This document shows positions 52,742 through 63,550 of a stretch of 64,000 nucleotides of DNA, piece after piece. The notes below the pieces were generated by a model, which ran no database searches, was not told where the DNA came from, and saw only the letters and a program-made list of their open reading frames with translations. Made by a program: the position numbers and the translations under genes. Position 1 is the stretch's first letter. Every line of letters starts with the position of its first letter. Source of the stretch: Microbispora bryophytorum (GTDB lineage: Bacteria > Actinomycetota > Actinomycetes > Streptosporangiales > Streptosporangiaceae); contig NZ_VIRL01000008.1 in NCBI RefSeq assembly GCF_006874465.1, positions 1 to 64,000 of the forward strand. Direction: 5' to 3'.

Positions 52742-53947
52742 TCAGGGTGCGACCCGGGACAGCGCTTCGAGGGGGTCGGCGAGCACCTGCGCGAAGGCCA
52801 GTTCGGCCGCCCCCATCAGCGTCGCGTCGTCGCCCAGGGCCGAGGTGCGCAGCCGCACCTGCTCCCGCGTCGCGCGCAGGGTGCCGGTGGCGATCCGGCT
52901 GCGCACCTGGGCGGCCGAACCCAGGTAGATCTCCCGCAGGATGCCGCCGAAGACGACCATTTCGGGATTGAAGATGTTCACCAGGCTGGCCACACCGAGC
53001 CCGAGCCAGTTGCCCACGTGGGCGAGGGCCTCCTGGGCCATCACGTCACCCCTGTCGGCCGCGTCGACGACGGCGCGGACCGCGTCCCTGCCGATCATCT
53101 CGCCGTACCGGCCGGCATGCTCCATCAGGGCCGGCTCCCCCACCTCGGCCTCCAGGCAGCCGCGCGAGCCGCAGGCGCACGGGCGGCCGTCGGGGTTGAC
53201 CACCATGTGACCCAGCTCTCCGCCGTACCCGCCGTACCCCCCGAGGAGCTGGCCGTTCACGATGATGCCGCCGCCGATGCCCACGTCGCCGTGCAGGTAG
53301 ATCATGTCGCGGCGGCCGGCGCCGATCCCGCGGGTGTGCTCGGCGAGCGCGCCGAGGTTGGCCTCGTTGCCCATCGCCACGGGCAGCCCGAGCGCGAGCC
53401 GCTTGGTCAGCTCCTCCCCCAGCGGCACCTCGAACGCGCCGATGTTCGGCCCGATCCTGACCACGCCGTCGGAGGCGCGGACGACTCCGGAGACCGCCGC
53501 CGCCGCGCCGACGCAGACCGTGTCCTCACGCGTCTTGCGCCGCATCTGCCGGGCGAAGCCCGCCAGCGTCCCCACGACCTGCGCCATGTCGAACGGCCCG
53601 CGCGCCCGCACGGCCTCACGGCGGTCGAGGATCACGCCGCCGAGGCCGATGCGCGCGGCCGCCAGCCGGTCGACCCCGACCTCGAAGGCGAGCACGTAGA
53701 CGCGGGCCGTCTCCGGGCGGACGACCAGCGACGGCCGGCCCGCCCTGCCGGTGTCCTTGGGCAGCTCCTCCCTGACGAGGCCGGCCGCCGTCAGGTCCGC
53801 CGTGAGCGCCATGATGGTGCTCCGGTTCAGCCCCATCAGCGAGGTCAGCTCGGCCCGCGAGGTCGGCCCTCCGAGGTGGACGTGCCGCAGCAGCGTCCCG
53901 AGATTGTGCTTGCGGATCTCCTCCTGCGAGGGACCGGCGCGCATCAT
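52742..53947 (-). CDS. ROK-family repressor of the xylose-type transporter (XylR-like)
   Basis: A 401-residue ROK regulator. The N-terminal HTH ('EEIRKHNLGTLLRHVHLGGPTSRAELTSLMGLNRSTIMALTADLTAAGLV') is the XylR/NagC type. The kinase-like domain has 'YVLAFEVGVDRLAAARI', 'VCVGAAAAVSGVV', 'YLHGDVGIGGGIIVNGQLLGGYGGYGGELGHMVVNPDG' and zinc-binding 'CACGSRGCLEAEVG'. It lies on the same strand just downstream of xylH and probably belongs to the transporter locus. Paired TTGTT/AACAA arms upstream of xylF resemble the known XylR operator type, which supports this assignment. Confidence 0.88.
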   Translation of the reverse strand: MMRAGPSQEEIRKHNLGTLLRHVHLGGPTSRAELTSLMGLNRSTIMALTADLTAAGLVREELPKDTGRAGRPSLVVRPETARVYVLAFEVGVDRLAAARIGLGGVILDRREAVRARGPFDMAQVVGTLAGFARQMRRKTREDTVCVGAAAAVSGVVRASDGVVRIGPNIGAFEVPLGEELTKRLALGLPVAMGNEANLGALAEHTRGIGAGRRDMIYLHGDVGIGGGIIVNGQLLGGYGGYGGELGHMVVNPDGRPCACGSRGCLEAEVGEPALMEHAGRYGEMIGRDAVRAVVDAADRGDVMAQEALAHVGNWLGLGVASLVNIFNPEMVVFGGILREIYLGSAAQVRSRIATGTLRATREQVRLRTSALGDDATLMGAAELAFAQVLADPLEALSRVAP

Positions 53948-54029
53948 CGGGGCAGCCTCGGATTCCGTGGGGTCGGGGGGAACCTGACCAGGTCAGGGGT
54001 CGGAGATGACCTTACCGGTCACGATCACG

Positions 54030-55277
54030 TCAGCTTCTGCCGGTCGCCGCCGCGCGCTTCCTCGACAGCGCGTCCACGCCCGCGGCGAGCAGGAGCACCA
54101 AGCCGGTCACGACGAACTTGACGCCGGCGCTGTAGCCCATGAGGCCCATGCCGTTCTCGATGACCGCGACGACCGCGCCGCCGAGCAGCGCGTCGAGCGC
54201 CCGGCCCTTCCCGCCGAAGAGGCTGGTACCGCCGATGACGGCCGCACCCACCGCGAACAGCAGCACGTTGCTGCCGCCGGTGTTGGGGTCGACCGAGTTG
54301 GCCCGCGACGCCGCGATGATGCCGCCGAGCGAGGCCATGAAGGAGCAGATGACGAAGGCGGAGATGCGGATGCGGTCCACGTTGATGCCGGCCCGGCGGG
54401 CGGCCTCGGCGTTGCCGCCGACCGCGTAGATGTGCCGGCCGTACGCCGTGCGCCGCAGCACGAAGGTCCAGACGATCAGCAGGATCACGATCAGCGGGAC
54501 GACGATCGGCACGCCCTTGAGCGACACGAGCGCCGCGTTGCGGCTGCGCTCCAGGTTGAGCACGTAGACCGCGATCCCGGCGACCACGGCGAGCGTCGCG
54601 ACCCTGGCGGCGATGACCGCGACCGGAGTGGCGACCAGGCCGCGGCCCGCGCGGCGGCGCGCCTGCACGAGCTGGATCGCGGCGTACACGGCGACGCCCA
54701 CGACCAGCGCTATCCAGCCGGCGACCGGCGGGACGTTCTTGTTCGCGATCGCGAGGATCGTCTCGTCGCGGATCGAGATGTTGGTGCCGTCCTTGACCAG
54801 CAGCAGCACGACGCCCTGGAAGGCCAGGAACGCCGCCAGCGTGACCACGAAGGACGGGATGCCGAGCTTTGCGACCAGCGACCCGAGCACCAGGCCGATG
54901 ACCGCGCCGGTGACCATCGCGGCCAGGACCGCGAGATACCAGGGCCAGCCCTGCAGGGTCAGCAGCACGGCGAGCACCGCCGCGCACACGCCGCTCGCGA
55001 AACCGGCGGACAGGTCGATCTCGCCGAGGAGGAGCACGAAGATCAGGCCCATGGCGATGACGGCGACCGCCGCGCCCTGGGTGAACAGGTTGGCGAAGTT
55101 CACCGCCGACAGGAAGGCCGGGCGCAGGACGGAGAAGACCGCACAGAGGATGACGAGGCCGAAGACCGCGGGAAGCGCCCCCAGCTCACCGCCCTTGACC
55201 CGCTCGAGGTAGCCCTTGACGTGCCCGCCGAGCGCGGAGTCGGCGTTCTCCTGCTTGGGGAGCGTTTCGGTTGTCAT
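54030..55277 (-). CDS. xylH: Sugar ABC transporter permease (XylH-like)
   Basis: A 415-residue integral membrane protein of the ribose/xylose permease family with ten or more hydrophobic segments. Recognisable are 'VFSVLRPAFLSAVNFANLFTQGAAVAVIAMGLIFVLLLGEIDLSAGFASGVCAAV', 'LGIPSFVVTLAAFLAFQGVVLLL', 'TAYGRHIYAVGGNAEAARRAGINVDRIRI' (the ABC-coupling EAA-like loop) and 'GGTSLFGGKGRALDALLGGAVVAVIENGMGLMG'. It forms the membrane channel for the sugar delivered by XylF. The ATG at 55277 overlaps the xylG stop (ATGA), so the two are coupled. Confidence 0.9.
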   Translation of the reverse strand: MTTETLPKQENADSALGGHVKGYLERVKGGELGALPAVFGLVILCAVFSVLRPAFLSAVNFANLFTQGAAVAVIAMGLIFVLLLGEIDLSAGFASGVCAAVLAVLLTLQGWPWYLAVLAAMVTGAVIGLVLGSLVAKLGIPSFVVTLAAFLAFQGVVLLLVKDGTNISIRDETILAIANKNVPPVAGWIALVVGVAVYAAIQLVQARRRAGRGLVATPVAVIAARVATLAVVAGIAVYVLNLERSRNAALVSLKGVPIVVPLIVILLIVWTFVLRRTAYGRHIYAVGGNAEAARRAGINVDRIRISAFVICSFMASLGGIIAASRANSVDPNTGGSNVLLFAVGAAVIGGTSLFGGKGRALDALLGGAVVAVIENGMGLMGYSAGVKFVVTGLVLLLAAGVDALSRKRAAATGRS

Positions 55278-56050
55278 GATGCCGCTCCGTTGCCGTTCTT
55301 GAGGCCGAGCTCCCCGCTGCGCCCGGCGGTGATCAGTTCCACGATCTGCGCGTGGGTCACTTCGGACGCCTTGACCTCGGCCGCCATCCGGCCCAGGTAC
55401 AGCGCCGCGATCCGGTCGGACACGGCGAAGACGTCGTTCATGTTGTGGGAGATGAGCACCACCGCGAGACCGTTGTCGGCCAGACGGCGGACCAGCTCCA
55501 GCACCTGGGCGGTCTGCGCGACGCCGAGGGCGGCGGTCGGCTCGTCGAGGATGACGACCTCGCTGTTCCACAGCACGGCCTTGGCGATCGCCACGGTCTG
55601 CCGCTGACCGCCGGACAGGCTGGAGACGTGCTGGCGCAGCGACTTGACGGTGCGGACCGACAGGCCGGCGAGCGTCTTGGCCGCCATCTCCTCCATGGAG
55701 TCCTCGTCCAGGACCAGGCCGCTGCGGCGCTCGCGGCCGAGGAACATGTTCTGCACGATGTCGAGGTTGTCGCAGAGGGCGAGGTCCTGGTAAACGATCT
55801 CGACGCCCAGCGCCGCCGCGTCCCTGGGCCCGCTCACGTGGACCCGCTCGCCCTTGTAGAAGTACTCGCCCGAGTCGATCGGGTAGATGCCGCCGATGCA
55901 TTTGACCAGCGTCGACTTGCCGGCGCCGTTGTCGCCGACGAGTGCTGTCACCTCGCCCGGATAGGCCGAGAAGGCGACGTCGTGGAGGACCTGCACGGGG
56001 CCGAAGCTCTTGTTGATGCCGCGCAGTTCCAGGATCGGTCCCTGGGACAC
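55274..56050 (-). CDS. xylG: Sugar ABC transporter ATP-binding protein, single domain (XylG-like)
   Basis: A 258-residue ATPase. Walker A is 'LVGDNGAGKSTLVK', signature 'SSLSGGQRQTVAIAKAV', Walker B 'VVILDEPTAALG' and switch His 'VLISHNMNDV'. It has one ABC domain, whereas E. coli XylG has two fused domains (about 510 residues). The single-domain form must dimerise. GTG 56050 is the start. It is separated from xylF by about 200 bases that contain a large hairpin. Confidence 0.9.
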   Translation of the reverse strand: MSQGPILELRGINKSFGPVQVLHDVAFSAYPGEVTALVGDNGAGKSTLVKCIGGIYPIDSGEYFYKGERVHVSGPRDAAALGVEIVYQDLALCDNLDIVQNMFLGRERRSGLVLDEDSMEEMAAKTLAGLSVRTVKSLRQHVSSLSGGQRQTVAIAKAVLWNSEVVILDEPTAALGVAQTAQVLELVRRLADNGLAVVLISHNMNDVFAVSDRIAALYLGRMAAEVKASEVTHAQIVELITAGRSGELGLKNGNGAAS

Positions 56051-56122
56051 GATGGGCTACTCCGTAGATCGATGGGGCCGGTACGGCGCCGTTCTCCGGG
56101 CCGCCTCTCGTCGCTCCGGGCG

Positions 56123-56181
56123 GTGCGGGGCGCCCTGTGCCTGGTCAGAACGGTGCCCTGACAGGACGGGGCGCCCCGCAC
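56123..56181 (-). terminator. Intercistronic hairpin between xylF and xylG
   Basis: Perfect 12-bp arms GTGCGGGGCGCC / GGCGCCCCGCAC with an inner GTCAG/CTGAC pair lie in the xylF-xylG gap. Such hairpins often stop 3' decay and let the binding-protein gene be expressed above the rest of the operon; partial termination would act in the same way. Confidence 0.7.
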
Positions 56182-56257
56182 GGTGCTCGTCGCGGCTCAG
56201 CACGTCGCCCGCTCAGGGGGGTCCGCGTCGCCGTACGCACCCGGTGGATGGATGTGC

Positions 56258-57379
56258 TTAGCTGATGCCGGCCTTGGTGCACTTGTCGGCGAAGTCGCCG
56301 GTGCACAGCTCGTCCTTGCTCACGAAACCGTCGGCCACGACGTCCTTGACGTTGTCGAAGAAGATGGCCTGGGGCTCCAGCAGCACGGACGGGACGTCGC
56401 GGTTGCCCTCGGTGTCCTTGACCGTGCCGCTCGCCTGCGGCTGCTCGCCCTTGGCCAGCGAGACGGCGAGCTGCGCGGCCGCGTCGGCCTCCTTCTTGAT
56501 GGCCTTGTAGACCGTCATGCACTGGTCGCCGGCGAGGATGTTCTGCAGGCCCTGCACGGTGGCGTCCTGGCCGGTGACCGGGACCTTGCCGTTCAGCTTC
56601 TGCTTCTTCAGCACCGAGATCGCGGCGTTGCCGAGGCCGTCGTTGGCGGCGAGGACACCGGCGATCTTCGGCTCCTGGGTCAGCATCTGCTCGAAGATCG
56701 TGCCGGCCTGGGTGTTGTCCCAGTCGGGAACCGACTGGTCCGGGCCCTTCTTGTAGTCGCCGGAGTCGTACTTCGGCTGCAGCACGCCGTCGTAGCCCTG
56801 CTTGAACAGCGTCGCGTTGTTGTCGGTCGGCGAGCCGTTCAGCTCGGCGATGATCGGCTTGTCGGCCTTCTTGTCGGTCAGGCACTTGACCAGGCCCTCG
56901 CCCTGCAGCTTGCCGACCGCCGTGTTGTCGAACGACACGTAGTAGGAGGCGCTACCGCCGAGCGTGAGGCGGTCGTAGTCGATCGTCGCGACGCCCTGCG
57001 ACTTGGCCTTGTCGAGCACGGCCTTGCCGGTGCCGCTGTCGAGGTTGACGATCATCAGGACGGTCGCGCCGTTGGTGATCATCTGGTCCGCGATCGTCTG
57101 GAACGCGGTCTTGTCGCCCTGGGCGTTCTGGATGTCCGACTGCACGCCCGCGGCGTCGAAGGCCTCCTGGAGGTACTTGCGGTCGGCGGTCTCCCACCGG
57201 GCGGAGGACTTGCTGTCGGGCAGGATGACGCCGATCTTGCCGGGCTTGGCGTCGCCGGCGGCGGCCGAGGGGGCGCCGCTGGACTCCGCGGAGGTGTCAC
57301 CGCTCTCGCCCCCGCAGGCGGTGAGACCGAGGGTGAGCGCCGCGGCGGCGGCACCGATGCTGAGGATCCCCTTGCGCAT
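56258..57379 (-). CDS. xylF: Sugar ABC transporter substrate-binding lipoprotein (XylF-like)
   Basis: A 373-residue lipoprotein. The signal peptide ends in 'LTACGG' (Cys at about 22). The mature periplasmic-binding-protein fold has 'KPGKIGVILPDSKSSARWETADRKYLQEAF', 'NAQGDKTAFQTIADQMI', 'GVATIDYDRLTLGGSASYYVSFDNTAVGKLQG' and 'GVLAANDGLGNAAISVLKKQKL'. The 'VIDYDRL-GG-YYVSFDN' block is what I associate with D-xylose-binding proteins. First gene of xylF-xylG-xylH. No xylA or xylB is in the window, so the metabolic genes are elsewhere. Confidence 0.88.
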   Translation of the reverse strand: MRKGILSIGAAAAALTLGLTACGGESGDTSAESSGAPSAAAGDAKPGKIGVILPDSKSSARWETADRKYLQEAFDAAGVQSDIQNAQGDKTAFQTIADQMITNGATVLMIVNLDSGTGKAVLDKAKSQGVATIDYDRLTLGGSASYYVSFDNTAVGKLQGEGLVKCLTDKKADKPIIAELNGSPTDNNATLFKQGYDGVLQPKYDSGDYKKGPDQSVPDWDNTQAGTIFEQMLTQEPKIAGVLAANDGLGNAAISVLKKQKLNGKVPVTGQDATVQGLQNILAGDQCMTVYKAIKKEADAAAQLAVSLAKGEQPQASGTVKDTEGNRDVPSVLLEPQAIFFDNVKDVVADGFVSKDELCTGDFADKCTKAGIS

Positions 57380-57746
57380 GATGCGTGGGTCCTTTCTTTG
57401 GCTGGGGGTCTATGAGGGGGTGCGGCCGAGCCGGTGCCCCGTCCCGCCGTCTGGGCAGATCTCGTGGGCTGTAGGCACCTTGGCCACCCGGTACGGCAGG
57501 GGCCGGGTCACGGCGTTCACCGCTCCAGGGAATGTTGTTTGAGACAACGTAAGCCCAAAGCCCAGGTGGTGAAAGACACAGGACGGTAACGTTTGTTGTT
57601 CGCGGTAACAATGAAGAAACGCACGACTGATATCGGGCGGCGTTACATCCCACCCCGGCCCGGCGGCGGATCGTGACGCACTCGTGACCCCCGTGCGTAT
57701 CCCTCGACGGGGGCGGCCCGCGTGCTCACCGCCGTACGGCTCGCGC
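57380..57746. promoter_or_regulatory. xylF promoter region with two ROK/XylR-like operators
   Basis: Two inverted repeats stand out: GTTGTTTGAGACAAC (57534-57548) and TTGTTCGCGGTAACAA (57596-57611). XylR operators of Gram-positive bacteria have TTGTTT...AACAAA arms, so these are good candidates for the ROK protein encoded at 52.7-53.9 kb. No coding frame here is convincing. Confidence 0.65.
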
Positions 57747-58472
57747 TCAGTGGGCGAGGCTCTGCCCGAGCAGCGCACAGGCGGAGACGGCGGCCACCGC
57801 CAGCACCGCCGTACGGACCCGCCCGCCGTCGAGATAGCGGCGCAGCGGCCCCGAGACCGCGAAGCCGAGCACGACGAAGGGCACCAGCGCCGCTCCCGCG
57901 GCCAGGGCGCGCCCCGGAAGCCTGTCCAGGACGGCGAGGATGACGAGCGACTGGGCCGCGCTCACGCAGAAGAACAGCGCCAGCGTCGCCCGGATCTGCG
58001 GGCCGCGCGCGCTCTGATAGACGAGGGCGATCGGCGGGCCGCCGATCCCGGTGGCCGTGCCGGTGATCCCCGAGAGGAACCCGGCGGCCGTCAGCGTCGC
58101 GCCGTTGCGCGGCACGGACACGGCGCGGGCCGTCAGCACGACCGCGACCAGCACCATCACGCCGACCAGCACGCCGAGCGTCGCCGTGCTCACGTAGACG
58201 ACCACGAGGGCGCCGATCGCGCTGCCCGGCAGCCGGCCCAGCAGGGCCCACCCCGCTCCCCGCCACTCGGCCCTGCGCCACTCCCTGGCGAGGGTGAACA
58301 GCGGCATCGCCATGTTGACGACCTGGACCGCCCCGGGCATGACCGAGGGATCGAGCAGCGTGATCAGGGGTGCGGCCACCAGGCCCAGCCCGAACCCCAC
58401 CCCGCCCTGCACGACCGCCCCGGTGAAGACGGCCACGCCCGCGATGAGCAGCAACGCCATGTCGTGATCCAT
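57747..58472 (-). CDS. TSUP (TauE/SafE) family membrane permease
   Basis: A 241-residue membrane protein with about eight hydrophobic segments. The two inverted half-repeats carry the family glycines: 'AGVAVFTGAVVQGGVGFGLGLVAAPLITLLDP' in the first half and 'AGFLSGITGTATGIGGPPIALVYQ' in the second. TSUP proteins export sulfite, sulfoacetate or similar organic anions; the substrate here is unknown. I start at ATG 58472; ATG 58460 is an alternative. Confidence 0.88.
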   Translation of the reverse strand: MDHDMALLLIAGVAVFTGAVVQGGVGFGLGLVAAPLITLLDPSVMPGAVQVVNMAMPLFTLAREWRRAEWRGAGWALLGRLPGSAIGALVVVYVSTATLGVLVGVMVLVAVVLTARAVSVPRNGATLTAAGFLSGITGTATGIGGPPIALVYQSARGPQIRATLALFFCVSAAQSLVILAVLDRLPGRALAAGAALVPFVVLGFAVSGPLRRYLDGGRVRTAVLAVAAVSACALLGQSLAH

Positions 58473-58663
58473 GCGCGGGACCCTAGCGGTGCCCCCGCGC
58501 CACCATGCCCCAGGCCGCCGGGCGAACCGGTTATCCGGGCCCAGGAACTCTGACAATCACCGTCAGTAATCGAAAGTTGTGCGAGAGTAATCAGAGCCTT
58601 CGTAGACTCCATGTGGCGACATCGCCATAGCGCTTTTTGTAGACAGGATCGTAGCCTCGCGGT

Positions 58664-58990
58664 ATGGGGAGCGAGCAACGCCACACCACGATCCGGGTCA
58701 GCGTCGAGACCAGAGACCTGATAGCGCAGCTCTCGGAGCAGGAAGGCAAGAGCATGACCGCATTGGTCGAGGACGCCGTGAGGGAGCACAGGAAGAAGCT
58801 TCGCTGGCAGCGTGTCGCAGACCAGATGGAACGCACACGAAGGGAAGAGCCGGAGAGCTGGGCGGAGTACGTCGCGGAGCGCGACCTGTGGCTCGGCCCT
58901 CCGTCTGACCGCGTCGCCCCCGAGTGGGAAGGCCTGATCGATCTGCCCGAGGATCTCCCCGACGCAGCCAAGGAGAGGGATGAGGGTTAG
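58664..58990 (+). CDS. Ribbon-helix-helix antitoxin of a MazEF/PemIK-type pair
   Basis: A 108-residue protein. The N-terminus ('HTTIRVSVETRDLIAQLSEQEGKSMTALVEDAVREHRKK', residues about 6-45) is an RHH DNA-binding domain. The acidic C-terminal tail ('EPESWAEYVAERDLWLGPPSDRVAPEWEGLIDLPEDLPD') should wrap the toxin. The antitoxin should neutralise the MazF-like toxin encoded immediately downstream and repress the operon. No strong ribosome binding site precedes ATG 58664, so the message may be nearly leaderless. It overlaps the toxin gene by 11 bases. Confidence 0.85.
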   Translation: MGSEQRHTTIRVSVETRDLIAQLSEQEGKSMTALVEDAVREHRKKLRWQRVADQMERTRREEPESWAEYVAERDLWLGPPSDRVAPEWEGLIDLPEDLPDAAKERDEG

Positions 58991-59312
58991 GCAAGGCGAC
59001 ATCTGGTGGGCGAGCTTCGGCGACCCGATCGGCCGCGAGCAAGGGTACGACCGGCCTGCCCTCGTGGTCAGCAACGACATCTTCAACAGGCTCGTACGGG
59101 ACCCCGTGCTCGCCGTCCCGTTGACGACGCGATTGCGCGGCTGGGACACGCACATCGAGATAGCGCCCGAGGAAACAGGGCTGCCGAAGACAAGCTGGGC
59201 GATGGTCGAACAGTTGCGCGCGCTCTCACCGGAACGATTCGGCACAAGGATCGGAGTCGTTCCGTCCGACGTACTGTCGGAGATCACCGACTGGGTCGCC
59301 GACATGCTGTAG
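58980..59312 (+). CDS. MazF/PemK-family endoribonuclease toxin
   Basis: A 110-residue toxin. Family motifs are 'MRVRQGDIWWASFGDPIGREQGYDRPALVVSND' (with the catalytic Arg of the beta1-beta2 loop), 'LVRDPVLAVPLTTRLRG' and 'TSWAMVEQLRALSPERF'. MazF toxins cleave single-stranded RNA at short motifs. AAGGAGAGGG lies before ATG 58980 inside the antitoxin gene, so toxin synthesis is coupled to antitoxin synthesis. Confidence 0.9.
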   Translation: MRVRQGDIWWASFGDPIGREQGYDRPALVVSNDIFNRLVRDPVLAVPLTTRLRGWDTHIEIAPEETGLPKTSWAMVEQLRALSPERFGTRIGVVPSDVLSEITDWVADML

Positions 59313-59323
59313 AACAGCGGCGT

Positions 59324-59357
59324 CGTCCTGGACGGGACTGAGATCCCGCCCAGGACG
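59324..59357. terminator. Bidirectional terminator between the toxin gene and acnA
   Basis: Fourteen-base arms CGTCCTGGACGGGA / TCCCGCCCAGGACG with one A/C mismatch and a six-base loop lie between convergent genes. Confidence 0.85.
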
Positions 59358-59382
59358 GCGTCATATCCGATAGGGAGCCGAC

Positions 59383-62157
<2,775 letters not shown>

Positions 62158-62270
62158 GAAGTTCGCCTCCCCAGGGTTCCGGGCTTGTCTCAGGTTTCGT
62201 GTGCATCCTCCCGCACGCCCGGGACACTCCTGACAATCAGGTTGCCCTAACCTGTGCGGGTCGACGGATG

Positions 62271-62312
62271 TCTCGATGTCAAGATATCCCTCAAGATATC
62301 TCGACATCAAGT
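62271..62312. promoter_or_regulatory. Double palindrome upstream of acnA
   Basis: Two copies of the 14-mer TCTCGAyrTCAAGw occur: TCTCGATGTCAAGA (62271-62284) and TCTCGACATCAAGT (62299-62312). Each has TCT-GA/TC-AGA symmetry, and a direct repeat TCAAGATATC (62279-62288 and 62291-62300) is woven between them. This is a strong candidate operator, probably for a MarR- or TetR-type dimer pair; the regulator is not identified. A 21-codon frame starts at ATG 62335 just beyond it. Confidence 0.65.
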
Positions 62313-62426
62313 TACTAATTGGTAGGCTGTGGTTATGGCGCCAACATCGGCAGAGAGCCGGATTTTTCGGCTTTCGGGAAGTTCCTGCGGCCGCGCCTAG
62401 CGCCGCCTAGCGCGGAGGCGTCCCAC

Positions 62427-63149
62427 TCAGGCGGGCATGAGCCGCAGACAGAACAGCGCGATCACCACGATCGACAGGGCGGGGCCGAGGAACTGCTTCT
62501 CGAACGCCTTGCCGGTCTTGATGCCGATGTCCCACGGCAGTAGCCAGCGTCCCTTGATCGGCCATAAGACGGGGCAGCCGCGCTCGGTGAGGCAGTCGCC
62601 GATCACGTGCACCAGGCAGCCGACCCCGATGGCCAGTCCCAGCCAGGAGTAGGTGACCCCGAGCGTCATGAAGGTCAGGAACAACCCCGCGGTGAGTCCC
62701 ACGTTCACGATCGCGGAGGTGAGCGTCCTGCCCGGCACGCCGATGCCCACGGCGCGGATCGCCAGACCGATCATCAGCACGACCATGATGTCGCGGCCGA
62801 TGGGGTAGCGGTCACCGAGAAGGTGCGCGCCCACCCCCATCAGGACGGCGAACAGCAGCGAGTGGGTGGCGTGCCGGTGCCCGCCGCTCACGAAGTTCAC
62901 ACCCTTGCTGAGCAACCAGGTCACGGGTCCGAACGTCTGGGCGATCGTGGCACTGGGGTGGTCGAGATCGGGCAGCATGGCCGCGCCCGCGCACATCACG
63001 GCGCCCGCGACGAGCTCGGGCGGGGTCAGGATCGGCCCGGTCAACGTCGCCAGCTCCGGGCGTCCCAGCGCATCCGGCAGCGCCACCAGGGCCGGCGAGA
63101 CCGCCAGCCACATCGCTGCCCCGCTGAGGGCGTGCGAGTGCCCCATCAT
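62427..63149 (-). CDS. DUF457/YdjM-like membrane-bound metal-dependent hydrolase
   Basis: A 240-residue membrane protein. It begins 'MMGHSHALSGAAMWLAVSP' with the family's first His pair. It continues 'MCAGAAMLPDLDHPSATIAQTFGP' (DLDH metal motif), 'SGGHRHATHSLLFAVLMGVG' (HRxxTHS motif) and 'CLVHVIGDCLTERGCPVLWPIKGRWLLP'. About six membrane segments are visible. E. coli YdjM is an SOS-induced inner-membrane protein; the substrate is unknown. ATG 63149 or 63146 is the start. Confidence 0.88.
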   Translation of the reverse strand: MMGHSHALSGAAMWLAVSPALVALPDALGRPELATLTGPILTPPELVAGAVMCAGAAMLPDLDHPSATIAQTFGPVTWLLSKGVNFVSGGHRHATHSLLFAVLMGVGAHLLGDRYPIGRDIMVVLMIGLAIRAVGIGVPGRTLTSAIVNVGLTAGLFLTFMTLGVTYSWLGLAIGVGCLVHVIGDCLTERGCPVLWPIKGRWLLPWDIGIKTGKAFEKQFLGPALSIVVIALFCLRLMPA

Positions 63150-63314
63150 GACAAGATCACGCTTTGAAACTGTACGGCAAAGCACCGACAAATTCCGCGA
63201 AGCGCCCACCCGTGGGGGCCGTGTCGCACCCCATCGGCACGGCGACGGCGGAACGCGCCGCGAGGGCGAACGGAAGACGCGGAACAGGCCGCGCGAGGGC
63301 GGCCGGAAATGACA

Positions 63315-63378
63315 AAGACGGGATCGTCCCGCTCCAAGAGCACCCCCCAGCCCTCTCAGAGCAGAACGATCCCGTCTT
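63315..63378. other. Large hairpin in a gene-free stretch
   Basis: Perfect 13-bp arms AAGACGGGATCGT (63315-63327) and ACGATCCCGTCTT (63366-63378) enclose a 38-base loop with a GCTCC/GGAGC-like inner pairing and a run of C. It sits in about 400 bases (63150-63550) without a convincing gene, between divergent genes. It could be an attenuator, a small RNA end or a mobile-element relic. Confidence 0.6.
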
Positions 63379-63472
63379 CGTGAGAGGTAACGCTCCGGTC
63401 TCGGGACGTGTTCCCCTTCCGCGAAAAACTTCCGCGTGAGCTACGTCACTTGCACTCGGGGATTGTCGCAAG

Positions 63473-63492
63473 AACGATCGCGATATATCGTT
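63473..63492. promoter_or_regulatory. Palindromic operator candidate upstream of the PadR gene
   Basis: AACGATCGCGATATATCGTT has inverted AACGAT/ATCGTT arms, and the ten bases CGATATATCG inside it are a perfect palindrome. PadR proteins commonly bind AT-rich palindromes in front of their own gene. Confidence 0.6.
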
Positions 63493-63550
63493 GAGGCATC
63501 GAGAACGGATCGTGAACCAGGCGAATCGTTGACCACAAGGGGGCACTGCG

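Noticed and set aside
63164-63439. A 91-codon plus-strand frame before the PadR gene
   Set aside because: It crosses the large hairpin, has no ribosome binding site and no recognisable sequence.
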